Source: MR-S7 sp000400995 (lineage in GTDB: Bacteria; Pseudomonadota; Gammaproteobacteria; Burkholderiales; Burkholderiaceae_C). From it: 64,000 bases of DNA. Below, one piece after another: positions 1 through 10,680 of this stretch. The notes under the pieces are model-generated. The model was not told the DNA's origin. It saw only the letters and a list, made by a program, of their open reading frames with translations, and searched no databases. A program made the position numbers and the translations under genes. Position 1 is the stretch's first letter. Each line of letters starts with the position of its first letter. The DNA lies in NCBI RefSeq assembly GCF_045291395.1, contig NZ_CP152342.1, forward strand, positions 2,852,001 through 2,916,000, given 5' to 3'.

Positions 1-1704
1 CTCGGCATAGAAGCGCGCGGTGGTGATCTTGGCCTGCATGAAGGCCGTGTCCTGTCCCTTGGCGGACAGCTCCTGCGCCACCAGCAGCGCGCGCGCCATC
101 TGCCAGCCTGCCACGAGGTTGCCCGCGAGCATCAGGTAGGGCACGCTGCCCGCATACACGTCGTTGGGCTGCGCCTTGGCGCCGCCCGCGACGAAGTCCA
201 CCGCATCCAGGAAGGCCTGGCGCGCAGCGGCCAGGCGCGTGGCGACGGCCTGCGCGTCGGCCGTGCCGCTGGCGCGCAGCTGCTCCTCGGTCTTCTCGAT
301 CTGCGCGGCGATGGCTTTGGCGGTCTGGCCGCCGTCGCGCGCGGTCTTGCGGCCCACGAGGTCGTTGGCCTGGATGGCCGTCGTGCCCTCGTAGATGGTG
401 AGGATCTTGGCGTCGCGGTAGTACTGGGCCGCGCCGGTCTCCTCGATGAAGCCCATGCCGCCGTGCACCTGCACGCCCAGCGAGGCGACCTCCAGGCTCA
501 TTTCCGTGCTGTAACCCTTCACGAGCGGCACCATGAATTCGTAGAACGTGGCGTTGTCCGCGCGCACCTGCGCGTCCGGGTGGTGGTGCGCCGCGTCGTA
601 GGCGGCGGCGGCCACGCTGGCCATGGCGCGGCAGCCCTCGGTGAAGGCGCGCATGGTCATGAGCATGCGGCGCACGTCGGGGTGGTGGATGATGGCAGCG
701 CTGCCCCGGACGCTGCCGTCCACGGGGCGGCTCTGCACACGCTCGCGCGCGTACTGTACGGCGTGCTGGTAGGCACGCTCGGCCACCGCGATGCCCTGCA
801 CGCCCACGGCGTAGCGCGCGGCGTTCATCATGATGAACATGTACTCCAGGCCGCGGTTCTCCTCGCCGACCAGATACCCGACGGCGCCGCCGTTGTCGCC
901 ATACTGCAGCACGGCCGTGGGCGAAGCCTTGATGCCCATCTTGTGCTCGATGCTCACGCAGTGCACGTCGTTGCGCGCGCCCAGGCTGCCGTCCTGGTTC
1001 ACCATGAACTTGGGCACCACGAACAGGCTGATGCCCTTGACGCCCTCGGGAGCGCCCGACACGCGCGCCAGCACCAGGTGCACGATGTTCTCGGCCATGT
1101 CGTGCTCGCCGTAGGTGATGAAGATCTTGGTTCCGAAGACCTTGTACGTGCCGTCCGGCTGCGGCTCGGCGCGGCTGCGCACCAGCGCCAGGTCGGAGCC
1201 GGCCTGGGGCTCGGTGAGGTTCATCGTGCCGGTCCACTGGCCGGAAATGAGCTTTTCCAGGTAGGTGGCCTTGAGCTCGTCGCTGCCCGCGGTGAGCAGC
1301 GCCTCGATGGCGCCGTCGGTCAGCAGCGGGCACAGCGCGAAGCTGAGGTTGGCACTGTTGAGCATCTCGCCGCAGGCCGCGCCGATGGTCTTGGGCAGCC
1401 CCTGGCCGCCAAAGTCGGCCGGGTGCTGCAGGCCCTGCCAGCCGCCCTCGGCGAATTGGCGGAAGGCCTCCTTGAAGCCGGGCGTAGTGGTGACCGCGCC
1501 GTCCTTGAACCACGAAGGGTTGCGGTCCCCTTCCACATTGAGCGGAGCCACCACGCCCTCGTTGAACCGTGCGCACTCCTCCAGCACGGCGGCGGCGGTG
1601 TCCAGGCCCGCATCCTCGAAACCCGGGATCTGCGCGACCTGGCCGATGTTCGCCAGATGCTCGATGGTGAACAGCATGTCCTTCACGGGGGCGGTGTAAC
1701 TCAT
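1..1704 (-). CDS. Acyl-CoA dehydrogenase, large DmdC-like type (3' end outside window)
   Basis: This FAD enzyme oxidises an acyl-CoA to the enoyl-CoA and passes electrons to ETF, whose genes lie directly upstream on the same strand. About 568 residues are visible and the C-terminus is cut by the window edge; the family is about 600 residues. The N-terminal helical domain is followed by the flavin-binding stretch (TMNLTEPQAGSDL, about residues 150-165) and the C-terminal helical domain with GGMGFIEETGAAQYYRDAK and the IYEGTTAIQ segment, which carries the usual catalytic glutamate. The extra C-terminal extension resembles DmdC-type (3-methylmercaptopropionyl-CoA) dehydrogenases, but substrate cannot be told from sequence and a medium- or long-chain acyl-CoA is equally possible. 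The start is the ATG at 1704; the etfA terminator lies just before it, so it probably has its own promoter. Confidence 0.9.
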   Translation of the reverse strand, partial: MSYTAPVKDMLFTIEHLANIGQVAQIPGFEDAGLDTAAAVLEECARFNEGVVAPLNVEGDRNPSWFKDGAVTTTPGFKEAFRQFAEGGWQGLQHPADFGGQGLPKTIGAACGEMLNSANLSFALCPLLTDGAIEALLTAGSDELKATYLEKLISGQWTGTMNLTEPQAGSDLALVRSRAEPQPDGTYKVFGTKIFITYGEHDMAENIVHLVLARVSGAPEGVKGISLFVVPKFMVNQDGSLGARNDVHCVSIEHKMGIKASPTAVLQYGDNGGAVGYLVGEENRGLEYMFIMMNAARYAVGVQGIAVAERAYQHAVQYARERVQSRPVDGSVRGSAAIIHHPDVRRMLMTMRAFTEGCRAMASVAAAAYDAAHHHPDAQVRADNATFYEFMVPLVKGYSTEMSLEVASLGVQVHGGMGFIEETGAAQYYRDAKILTIYEGTTAIQANDLVGRKTARDGGQTAKAIAAQIEKTEEQLRASGTADAQAVATRLAAARQAFLDAVDFVAGGAKAQPNDVYAGSVPYLMLAGNLVAGWQMARALLVAQELSAKGQDTAFMQAKITTARFYAE

Positions 1705-1732
1705 GGGGATCTCCAACTCCAATGCAAATCTC

Positions 1733-1758
1733 AAAAAAAGGCATCGCACGCGATGCCT
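1733..1758 (-). terminator. Rho-independent terminator after etfA
   Basis: On the minus strand an 8-bp stem (AGGCATCG/CGATGCCT) with a four-base loop is followed by seven Ts. It sits 20 bp after the etfA stop codon and separates the etfBA operon from the acyl-CoA dehydrogenase gene downstream. Confidence 0.85.
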
Positions 1759-1777
1759 TCTTGCCTGCGGGGCGGCT

Positions 1778-2710
1778 TTACAAAGCCTGCACCAGTTCCG
1801 GCACGGCCGCGAACAGGTCCGCCTCCAGCCCGTAGTCGGCCACACTGAAGATCGGCGCCTCCGGGTCCTTGTTGATCGCCACGATCACCTTGGAGTCCTT
1901 CATGCCGGCCAGGTGCTGGATGGCCCCCGAGATGCCCAGCGCGACGTACAGCTGCGGCGCCACGATCTTGCCCGTCTGGCCCACCTGCAGGTCGTTGGGC
2001 GCGTAGCCCGCGTCCACCGCCGCGCGGCTGGCCCCGATGGCCGCGCCCAGCTTGTCGGCCAGCGGCGTGAGCACTTCCTGGAATTTCTCGCTGCTGCCCA
2101 GCGCCCGCCCGCCCGAGACGATGATCTTGGCGGCGGTCAGCTCGGGCCGGTCGCTCTTGGTGACTTCGCGCCCGACGAAGGCGCTCTTGCCGCTGTCTGC
2201 CGCAGCGGCTGCGGTTTCGACGGCGGCGCTGCCTCCCGTGGCGGCGGCGGCGTCGAAGCCCGTGGTGCGCACGGTGATGACCTTGACGCTGTCTGCGCTT
2301 TGCACGGTGGCGATGGCGTTGCCCGCGTAGATGGGGCGCTCGAAGGTGTCGGGGCTGTCGACCTTGGTGATGTCGCTGATTTGCGCCACGTCGAGCTTGG
2401 CGGCCACGCGCGGGGCGGCGTTCTTGCCGCTGGCGGTGGCGGGGAACAGGATGTGGCTGTAGTTGCCGGCGATCTGCAGCACCTGCGCGGCGATGTTTTC
2501 GGCGAGGCCGTCCTTGAGGCTGGCGCCGTCGGCGTGGATGACTTTGGCGACGCCGGCTATTTTGGAGGCGGCGTCTGCTGCGGCGCCCGCGTTTTCTCCG
2601 GCGACGAGCACGTGCACGTCGCCGCCGCAGGCCTGCGCGGCGGTGACGGTGTTGAGGGTGGCGCTCTTGATGGAGGCGTTGTCGTGTTCTGCGATGACGA
2701 GTACGGGCAT
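1778..2710 (-). CDS. etfA: Electron transfer flavoprotein subunit alpha
   Basis: This 310-residue protein is the FAD-binding subunit of ETF, which carries electrons from acyl-CoA dehydrogenases to ETF-ubiquinone oxidoreductase. The N-terminal half has the ETF alpha/beta fold starting MPVLVIAEHDNASIK. The C-terminal half carries the FAD site: a VSGGRALGSSEKF motif, then GASRAAVDAGYAPNDLQVGQTG and the ending region with LGISGAIQHLAGMKDSKVIVAINKD, all classical for EtfA. Only two bases separate it from etfB upstream, so the two form one operon that ends at the terminator 1733-1758. Length and motifs are normal for the family. Confidence 0.97.
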   Translation of the reverse strand: MPVLVIAEHDNASIKSATLNTVTAAQACGGDVHVLVAGENAGAAADAASKIAGVAKVIHADGASLKDGLAENIAAQVLQIAGNYSHILFPATASGKNAAPRVAAKLDVAQISDITKVDSPDTFERPIYAGNAIATVQSADSVKVITVRTTGFDAAAATGGSAAVETAAAAADSGKSAFVGREVTKSDRPELTAAKIIVSGGRALGSSEKFQEVLTPLADKLGAAIGASRAAVDAGYAPNDLQVGQTGKIVAPQLYVALGISGAIQHLAGMKDSKVIVAINKDPEAPIFSVADYGLEADLFAAVPELVQAL

Positions 2711-2712
2711 TT

Positions 2713-3477
2713 TTAGATCACCTTGGCTTCGTTCTTGAGCTTGGCCACGAGGGTGGCCACGTCGGGCACCTTGACGCCGGCGCCGCGCTTCGGGGGCTCG
2801 GAGACTTTGAGGGTCTTCAGGCGCGGGGCGACGTCGACGCCCAGCGCTTCGGGCTTGAGGGTGTCGAGCGGCTTTTTCTTGGCCTTCATGATGTTGGGCA
2901 GCGTGACGTAGCGCGGCTCGTTCAGGCGCAGGTCGGTGGTGATGACTGCCGGCAGGGTGAGCGAGAGGGTTTCCAGGCCGCCGTCGACTTCGCGGGTGAC
3001 GCTGGCCCGGGGCGCGTCAGCCTTGCCGTCGGCGACTTCGACCTTGCTGGCGAAGGTGGCCTGGGGCAGATCGGCCAGGGCCGCGAGCATCTGGCCGGTC
3101 TGGTTGGCGTCGTCGTCGATGGCCTGCTTGCCCAGGATGACGAGCTGGGGCTGCTCCTTGTCGACCAGGGCCTTGAGCAGCTTGGCGACGGCCAGGGGCT
3201 GCAACTCGGCGTCGGTTTCCACCAGGATGGCGCGGTCGGCGCCGATGGCCATGGCCGTGCGCAGGGTTTCCTGGCACTGCGCCACGCCGCAGCTGACGGC
3301 GATCACTTCGGTGGCGATGCCTTTTTCTTTCAGGCGCACGGCTTCCTCGACGGCGATTTCGTCAAAGGGGTTCATGCTCATCTTCACGTTGGCGATGTCC
3401 ACTCCCGTGCCGTCCGACTTCACTCGGACCTTCACGTTGTAGTCCACCACGCGCTTGACGGGGACCAAGACCTTCAT
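2713..3477 (-). CDS. etfB: Electron transfer flavoprotein subunit beta
   Basis: This is the 254-residue AMP-binding subunit of ETF, the partner of EtfA. It begins MKVLVPVKRVVDYNVKVRVK and contains the expected NPFDEIAVEEAVRLKEKG segment near residue 37 and the ETF-beta signature region VITTDLRLNEPRYVTLPNIMKAKKK around residue 185. The start at 3477 is chosen because a GGAG ribosome site precedes it at good spacing and the family starts here; an in-frame ATG 27 codons upstream would add an unrelated stretch. It is the first gene of the etfBA operon. The 128 bases between it and the next gene show no other gene. Confidence 0.97.
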   Translation of the reverse strand: MKVLVPVKRVVDYNVKVRVKSDGTGVDIANVKMSMNPFDEIAVEEAVRLKEKGIATEVIAVSCGVAQCQETLRTAMAIGADRAILVETDAELQPLAVAKLLKALVDKEQPQLVILGKQAIDDDANQTGQMLAALADLPQATFASKVEVADGKADAPRASVTREVDGGLETLSLTLPAVITTDLRLNEPRYVTLPNIMKAKKKPLDTLKPEALGVDVAPRLKTLKVSEPPKRGAGVKVPDVATLVAKLKNEAKVI

Positions 3478-3605
3478 TGCTGCGGCTCCTTCAGTTGTTG
3501 ATGCTTGACGTTCACGTAAACCGATCCATTCTATTGCGCACCGCAGCATGCTCCGCATCGGGAAAACGGCCGGTGGGAAAAATCACAAAAAGAACGATCG
3601 TGCTT

Positions 3606-4898
3606 TTATGGATTATGCCAGCCCGGCGTGCCGGGGTCGAGCCCTGCTCCTCCCTCGGATGCCGCCTGCGCGACGCGCACCACGCGCTGCGGCGGGGCAA
3701 TGTCGATGCCTGCCGCTCGCAGCCCTTCGAGCGCGGCCAGGTTCACGGCCGAGCGCACGTTGGCCGTGCCGGCGCCGGGGTCGGCGATCCAGTAGTTCAG
3801 GGTGAAGGCCAGTCCGTCGGGCACGAAGTCGACCAGGTAGGCCACGGGCGCGGGCTCGGCCAGCACGCGCGGCTGCGCCGCCGCGGCGTCGCACAGGATG
3901 CGCTGCACGCGGGCCGCGTCGCTGCTGTGGGCCACGGTGAGATTCGTCGTCAGGTTGAACTTGCGGTCGGAATCGGTGAGGTTCTCCACGCGCTGCGTGA
4001 TCAGGCTTTCGTTGGGCACGATGGACTGGCGGCCGTTGCCTGCGCGGATCAGCGTGTAGCGGGTCTTGATGTCGGTGATGCGCCCCTCGAAGCCATCCAC
4101 GCGCACGTTGTCGCCGATGCGCAGCGAGCGCTCCAGCAGGATGACGAAGCCGCTCACGTAGTTGGACGCCAGCTTCTGCAGCCCGAAGCCCAGGCCCACG
4201 CCCAGCGCGCCGCCCAGCACCGACAGCGCCGTGAGGTCCACGCCCACGGCCGACAGCGCGAACATCAGGCCGATGAACAGCAGCAGCGCGCGCGTGGCGT
4301 TCACTGCCACCTTGCGCATGGACAGGTCGCTCACCGCGCCGTCGAGCACGCGCCGCTCGATGGTGGACGACGCCCACAGCGCCGTAACCAGCACCAGCGC
4401 CGCCGACAGGCCGCCCTGCAGCAGCATGAGCAGGCTGATGGTGGACTTGCCGAAGGACAGGGTGATCTCGTCGAGCTCCTGCAGCACGCGCGGCAATAGC
4501 CCCGCGATCCACAGCACCGCCACGCCCCAGGCCAGCCACGAAACGATGCGCTCGAGCAGCCGCATCAGCGCCGAGCGCGGGAAGGCCATGGCCAGCACGC
4601 GCGCCACGAACCGGATCAGCACCAGCGATGTGAGCACGGGCACGGCCACGCGCAGCAGGAACACGGGCTGGTAGTGCGCCACGGCCAGCCGGCAGGCGTA
4701 GACCAGCGCCAGCGCCAGCATGGGGAACAGCAACCCGTCGAGCGTGCGGCGCCCGAACCATACAGAGTCGGGCGGCTGGCCGCGCCCGGCCACGCGGCTC
4801 AGGGCGTAGGCGACCGCGACGGCTCCGACCAGCAGCGCCAGCTCCAGCCAGGTACTGGAGCGCTGGAAGTCATGGGCGAGCCGGTCCAGCCACTCCAT
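3606..4898 (-). CDS. MscS-family mechanosensitive channel
   Basis: This 430-residue inner-membrane protein probably opens under membrane tension to release solutes. The N-terminal half holds about five to six hydrophobic helices. The MscS core follows: a pore-helix region rich in Gly and Ala (LGGALGVGLGFGLQKLASNY, about residue 230), then the beta domain with SLRIGDNVRVDGFEGRITDI and IVPNESLITQRVENLT, and a cytoplasmic alpha/beta domain. It is longer than E. coli MscS (286 aa), so it belongs to the YbdG/YjeP-like medium group with additional helices. It follows the enoyl-CoA hydratase gene with a three-base gap and is presumably co-transcribed. The ion or solute preference cannot be told. Confidence 0.9.
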   Translation of the reverse strand: MEWLDRLAHDFQRSSTWLELALLVGAVAVAYALSRVAGRGQPPDSVWFGRRTLDGLLFPMLALALVYACRLAVAHYQPVFLLRVAVPVLTSLVLIRFVARVLAMAFPRSALMRLLERIVSWLAWGVAVLWIAGLLPRVLQELDEITLSFGKSTISLLMLLQGGLSAALVLVTALWASSTIERRVLDGAVSDLSMRKVAVNATRALLLFIGLMFALSAVGVDLTALSVLGGALGVGLGFGLQKLASNYVSGFVILLERSLRIGDNVRVDGFEGRITDIKTRYTLIRAGNGRQSIVPNESLITQRVENLTDSDRKFNLTTNLTVAHSSDAARVQRILCDAAAAQPRVLAEPAPVAYLVDFVPDGLAFTLNYWIADPGAGTANVRSAVNLAALEGLRAAGIDIAPPQRVVRVAQAASEGGAGLDPGTPGWHNP

Positions 4899-4901
4899 CG
4901 C

Positions 4902-5692
4902 TCACGCCTGCTGCTTCCAGGCCGGCTGGCGCTTCTCCGCGAAGGCGCGTGCGCCCTCCTGCGCGGCCTCGTCCATCATATTGACGGCCATGGTCTGCCC
5001 GGCGAGCTGGTAGGCGGCCGTGATGCCCAGCTCGCGCTGCTGGTACACCAGCGCCTTGCCCATGGCCACGGCCACGCGCGGCTTGTCCAGGATGGACTGC
5101 ACGAGCTTCTCCACCTCGGCGTCCAGCGCCTCGGGCGCCACCACGCGGTTGACCAGCCCCGCTCCAGCGCCGTGCGCGCGTCGATGAAGTCGCCCGTCAG
5201 CAGCATCTCCATGGCCTGCTTGGCCGGCACGTTGCGCACCAGCGGCACGCTGGGCGTGGCGCAGAACAGGCCGTAGTGGATGCCGCTGGTGGCGAAACTC
5301 GCGGCGTCGCTGGCCACGGCCAGGTCGCACTGCGCGACGAGCTGGCAGCCCGCCGCCGTGGCCATGCCGTGCACGCGCGCGATCACCGGCACCGGCAACT
5401 GGTGGATGGCGAGCATCACGCGGCTGCACTGCGCGAAGAGCTGCTGGTAGTAGGCAAGCTCGGGGTTCTGCGCCATGTCCTTGAGGTTGTGCCCGGCGCA
5501 GAAGGCGCGGCCGTTGGCGGCCAGCACCACCACGCGCGCGGACTCGTCGCCCGCCACGCCGTCCAGCGCCTGCTGCAGGGCGGCGAGCATGTCGCTGCCC
5601 AGGGCGTTGAAACGGGCCGGGTCGTTCAGAGTGAGGGTGGCCACGCCGCGCGCATCGCGCGCAACGTGGAGCAGGGAATCGGTGGCGGTCAT
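4902..5692 (-). CDS. Enoyl-CoA hydratase/isomerase family protein (frame broken by one base)
   Basis: The protein, about 263 residues if the frame is restored, has the crotonase fold: oxyanion-hole segment AFCAGHNLKDM near residue 65 and GMATAAGCQLVAQCDLAVAS near residue 110. It probably hydrates an enoyl-CoA, though the family also includes isomerases and hydrolases. The N-terminal part starts at the ATG at 5692 and reads in one frame to ALERG. The rest (GLVNRVVAPEALDAEVEKL to the stop at 4902) is in another frame. Restoring one C within the CCCC run at 5157-5160 joins the two into a normal family sequence, so I read this as a sequencing indel rather than a pseudogene. It lies 8 bp after the deacetylase-like gene and just before the MscS gene. 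Confidence 0.85.
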
Positions 5693-5700
5693 GGCGGTCC

Positions 5701-6654
5701 TTACAGATCGGCGAGGACGCGGATGTGGGCCTCGACGCTGCGCGCCAGCGGCCCCATCATGTAGCCACCCTCCAGGCACGAGACGATGCGCTTGTTGGAA
5801 AAGCGCCGCGCCACGTCCTTGATACGCATGGTGATCCAGGTGTAGTCCTGCTCGGTCAGGCCGAGCTGGCCCATGTCGTCCTCGCGGTGGGCGTCGAAGC
5901 CTGCGGAAACGAAGATCATCTCGGGCTTGAACTGCTCCAGGCGCGGCATCCAGACCATCTCGACGATGTCGCGCACGTCCATGCCCTTGGTATAGGCCGG
6001 CACGGGCACGTTGAGCATGTTGGGCGCGGGGTTCTGGTCGCCGCTGTAGGGGTAGAACGGGTGCTGGAAGATGCTGACCATGAGCGCGCGCGGGTCGCCG
6101 GCCAGGATGTCCTCCGTGCCGTTGCCGTGGTGCACGTCGAAGTCCACCACCGCCACGCGCTGGAGGTTGTAGCGCTGCAGCGCGTACTTGGCGGCGACGG
6201 CCACGTTGTTGAAGAAGCAAAAGCCCATGGCCTTGTCGCGCGTGGCGTGGTGCCCGGGCGGGCGCACGCTGCAGAAGGCGTTCTCGATCTCGCCGGCCAT
6301 CACCGCGTCGGTGGCCGCCAGCGCCGCGCCGGCCGAGCGCAGCGCGGCGTTCCAGGTGTGGCGGTTGATGGAGGTGTCGGTGTCGAGCTGCATGTGGGCC
6401 GGGCCGCCCGCGTCCTCTTCATCGATGAGGCGGTCCGACAGGCCCCGCAGCGAGGCGATGTACATGCGGTCGTGGGCCAGTTCGATATCGGCCAGGGGAG
6501 CGAGCGGCACTTCGCGGTGGTCCAGCGCGTCGGCGATGCCAGTCACCAGCAGCCGGTCCTCGATGGCGTCCAGCCGTGCCGGGCATTCGGGGTGTCCTGG
6601 CCCCATCTCGTGCTTCCAGCAGTCGCGATGGGTGTAATAGCCCGTTTTGCTCAC
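5701..6654 (-). CDS. Histone deacetylase family (acetoin-utilisation-like) hydrolase
   Basis: This 317-residue zinc hydrolase belongs to the arginase/deacetylase fold. Visible active-site motifs are RPPGHHA with the catalytic histidine pair, VVDFDVHHGNGTEDI with Asp and His zinc ligands, and SAGFDAH with the third ligand, followed by the GGY loop near the C-terminus. Family members deacetylate acetylated proteins, polyamines or small metabolites; the substrate here is unknown. I chose the GTG at 6654 because the family usually begins a few residues before the TGYYTH segment. An ATG at 6699 is possible but overlaps the divergent MoxR start. It heads a three-gene unit with the enoyl-CoA hydratase and MscS genes. 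Confidence 0.88.
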   Translation of the reverse strand: MSKTGYYTHRDCWKHEMGPGHPECPARLDAIEDRLLVTGIADALDHREVPLAPLADIELAHDRMYIASLRGLSDRLIDEEDAGGPAHMQLDTDTSINRHTWNAALRSAGAALAATDAVMAGEIENAFCSVRPPGHHATRDKAMGFCFFNNVAVAAKYALQRYNLQRVAVVDFDVHHGNGTEDILAGDPRALMVSIFQHPFYPYSGDQNPAPNMLNVPVPAYTKGMDVRDIVEMVWMPRLEQFKPEMIFVSAGFDAHREDDMGQLGLTEQDYTWITMRIKDVARRFSNKRIVSCLEGGYMMGPLARSVEAHIRVLADL

Positions 6655-6697
6655 AGTCAACCCCGTCTCTCGTTCGTTTTTCGGATAACGTCGCGCC

Positions 6698-7617
<920 letters not shown>

Positions 7618-7618
<1 letters not shown>

Positions 7619-8589
7619 TGCGCGCCGCCCTCGCCGAGCGCTGGCGCCGCTGGTGGACCGCGCGCCTGCCGCGCACCGACACGCTCGCGCTCACCCAGCG
7701 CAACGTCTACATCCTGCCCACCGGCGCCGGGTGGATGCTGGCGCTCACGCTGCTGGTGCTGCTGGTGGCGTCGATCAACTTCCAGCTCAACCTGGGCTAC
7801 CTGCTCACCTTCCTGCTGGCCGGCAGCGTGGCCGTGGGCATGCACCTGTGCCACGCCACGCTGCGCGGCCTCACGCTGCACCTGGCGGCGCCCGAGCCGC
7901 AGTTCCTGGGCAGCGCCACACTGCTGCAGGTGCAGCTGCACAACGCGCGGCGCACGCCGCGCCATGCCATCGCGGTGGCCGTGCACGGCGGCGGCCGCGC
8001 CACCGAATGGGTCTGGAGCGACGTGCCCGCCGGCGGCAGTGCCAGCGTGCAGGTGGCCTTCCGGCCCGAGCGGCGCGGGCTGCAGGACGTGCCCACGCTC
8101 ACGGCGCAGACGCTCTACCCGCTGGGCACCTTCCGCGTGTGGGCGCTGTGGCGCCCGGCCGCGCAGGTGCTGGTCTACCCGCGCCCCGAGGTGCCCGCCC
8201 CGCCCTTGCCCCCCGGCGAGCCGCGCGCCGGCAGCGGCGGCAGCGCCCAGGCGCGCGGCGCGGGTGAATTCGATGGCGTGCGCGCCTACCGCCGCGGCGA
8301 CCCGCTCAAGCTGGTGGTCTGGAAGAAAGCCGCCCAGGCGCTGGCCACTGGCACCGGCGACATGGTGAGCCGCGACGCCCAGCAGGCCCAGCGCCACGAA
8401 CTCTGGCTGGACGCCGCCGCCACCGGCCTGCACGACCCCGAGGCGCGCATCGCCCGCCTGGCCGCCTGGGTGCTGCAGGCCGACCGCCTGGGCGTGGACT
8501 ACGGCCTGCGCCTGCCGGGCCAGTCCATCGGCCAGGGCAGCGGCGCGGCCCACCGCCACCGCTGCCTGGAAGCCCTGGCCCTGCATTAA
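7618..8589 (+). CDS. DUF58 domain-containing membrane protein
   Basis: This 323-residue protein has two adjacent N-terminal membrane helices (about residues 38-75) and a C-terminal DUF58 domain, which resembles a von Willebrand A fold. The DUF58 signature RAYRRGDPLKLVVWKKAA lies near residue 222. It is the usual partner of MoxR ATPases; its biochemical role is not established. The ATG overlaps the moxR stop (TGATG), indicating translational coupling, and the next gene starts 8 bp downstream inside a dispersed repeat. Confidence 0.93.
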
Positions 8590-8594
8590 GAACG

Positions 8595-8640
8595 GAAATG
8601 GCCTCCAGCCCAATACCAACAAGCGCGAGCAGCTATCACA
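8595..8640 (-). repeat. Dispersed AGCGCTTG palindromic repeat, copy A
   Basis: Read on the minus strand this copy has the family pattern: GATAGCTGC, a GCGCTTG arm, a loop, then GCTGGAGGCCATTT. The start codon of the transglutaminase gene (8598) lies inside it on the opposite strand. The arms are partly degenerate. Confidence 0.75.
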
Positions 8641-10680
8641 AAGGTAGCACCCTCGCCCACCTGCCGCGCGATGCGCGCGACACGCTGTTCCTGCTGGCCG
8701 TCGTGGCCTGCTGCATCGGCCCGCTGGCGGGCCACCTGCCGGCCTGGACCATCGCGCTGGCCATCGCGCTGCTGGCCTGGCGCGGCTGGCTGGCCTGGCG
8801 CGCGCGGCCGCTGCCCGGGCGCTGGGTGGTAGGCGCGCTGCTGGCGCTGGCCGTGGGGCTGACGCTGCTCACGCACCGCACCATCGTCGGCACGGAGGCG
8901 GGCGTCACCCTCATCGTCATGCTGCTGGCGCTCAAGACGCTGGAGCTGCGCGCGCGGCGCGACGCCATGGTGGTGTTCTTCCTGGGCTTCTTCACGCTGC
9001 TGGCCAACTTCCTGTTCTCGCAGTCGCTCGCCACCGCCGCCGCCATGCTGGTGGCGCTGCTGGGCCTGCTCACGGCCCTGGTCAACGCCCACCTGCCCGT
9101 GGGCCGCCCGCCGCTGGCGCAATCGATGCGCACGGCCGCGCGCATGGCGCTGCTGGGCGCGCCCATCATGCTGGCGCTCTTCCTGCTGTTCCCGCGCATG
9201 GCGCCGCTGTGGGGCGTGCCCGCCGAAACGCTGGCCGGGCGCAGCGGCCTCGCGGGGCAGATGAGCATCGGCAGCATGGCCTCGCTGGTGCTCGACGACA
9301 GCGTGGCCCTGCGCGTGCGCTTCCTTACCCCCGACGGCAGCCCCGGCGGGGAGCCTCCGCCGCAAAGCAGCCTGTACTTCCGCGGCCCCGTGCTCACGGC
9401 CTTCAACGGGCGCGAGTGGTACGCCCTCTCGCAGCCCGAGGCACGCGCCATCACCTGGGCCAGCCCCACGCCCGCGCACCTGCAGGTGGAAGGCGAGCCG
9501 CTGCGCTACGAGGTCACGCTGGAGCCCAGCCGCCGCCCCTGGCTGCTCACGCTGGATGCCGCGCGGGAGCGCCCCGAGCTGCCCCAGGGCACCTGGGCGC
9601 TAATGTCGCCCGAGCTGCAATGGATGGCCTCGCGCCCCATCCTCAGCGTGCTGCGCTACCGTGCCGAGAGCCACCTGCGCTTCAGCCACGGCCCGCAGCG
9701 CCGCACGCCCGAGATGCGCGCCTACGTGCAGCTGCCCCCGGACTGAACCCGCGCACCCAGGCCCTGGCCCGGCAGATGCAGGCAGACCCGCAACTGGCGG
9801 CCGGCGGCGCGCAGGCCTATGTGGACGCCGCCCTCGCGCGGCTGCGCACCGGCGGCTACACCTACACGCTGGAACCCGGCGTGTACGGCGAGCACACGGC
9901 CGACGACTTCTGGTTCGACCGCAAGGAGGGCTTCTGCGAGCACATCGCCTCGGCCTTCGTCGTGCTGATGCGCGCCCTGGACGTGCCTGCGCGCATCGTC
10001 ACCGGCTACCAGGGCGGGCAGATGAACGCGATCGACGGCTACTGGACCGTGCGCCAGAGCGACGCCCACGCCTGGGCCGAGGTCTGGCAGGAAGGCCGCG
10101 GCTGGCTGCGCGTGGACCCCACGGGCGCCATCGCCCCCGACCGCGTGGGCCTGTTCCAGCGCCTGCAGGCGCCGCGCGGCGTGTTCGGCACGGCCATGGA
10201 CGCCGTGGTCGGCCGCACGATGGTGCAGCACCTGCGCGCTGCCTGGGAGGCCATGAACAACGGCTGGAACCAGTGGGTGCTCAACTACACGCAAGGGCGC
10301 CAGCTCGACCTGCTCAAGTCGCTGGGCATGCAGTCGCCCAGCGCGCAGGACCTGGTGCGCCTCATGGGCGTGCTGGCCGCGCTGGCCGCCGCCGGCGGTG
10401 TGCTCTGGGCCGCCTGGGAGCGCCGCCGCCACGACCCCTGGCAGCGCCTGCTGCTGCAGGCGCGCACCCGCCTGGCCCGCGCGGGCCTGCCGCTCCCCCC
10501 GCACACGCCGCCGCGCAGCATGGCCCGGCAGGCGCGCGAGCGCTTCGGCCCGCCGGCCGAGCCCGCCGCCCAATGGCTGCTGCGCGTGGAGCAGGCCCGC
10601 TACGCCCCCGGCCCGCCACCACCCTCACCTCACTGCGGCGCGAACTGCGCCGCCTGCCCTGGCCCGCCCCCGCACCATGA
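8598..10680 (+). CDS. TgpA-like transglutaminase (DUF3488) membrane protein (two frame breaks)
   Basis: With two single-base corrections this encodes about 694 residues. The N-terminal 200 residues carry several membrane helices (DUF3488). Next comes a periplasmic region and the transglutaminase core with cysteine in EGFCEHIASAFVVLM, histidine in SDAHAWAEVW and aspartate in LRVDPTGAI. A last membrane helix (LMGVLAALAAAGGVLWAAW) and a DUF4129-like tail end in SLRRELRRLPWP. Such proteins are predicted cell-envelope cysteine enzymes working with MoxR and DUF58 partners. The frame breaks lie at the C runs 9735-9739 and 10605-10609; adding one C to each restores the family sequence, so sequencing error is likely. 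The start lies in repeat copy A, and the stop overlaps the mltB start. Confidence 0.87.

Noticed and set aside
463..1848. Long plus-strand open frame opposite the acyl-CoA dehydrogenase
   Set aside because: Its translation is rich in His, Ala, Gly and Arg with no family motif, and it is the shadow of a certain gene in GC-rich DNA.
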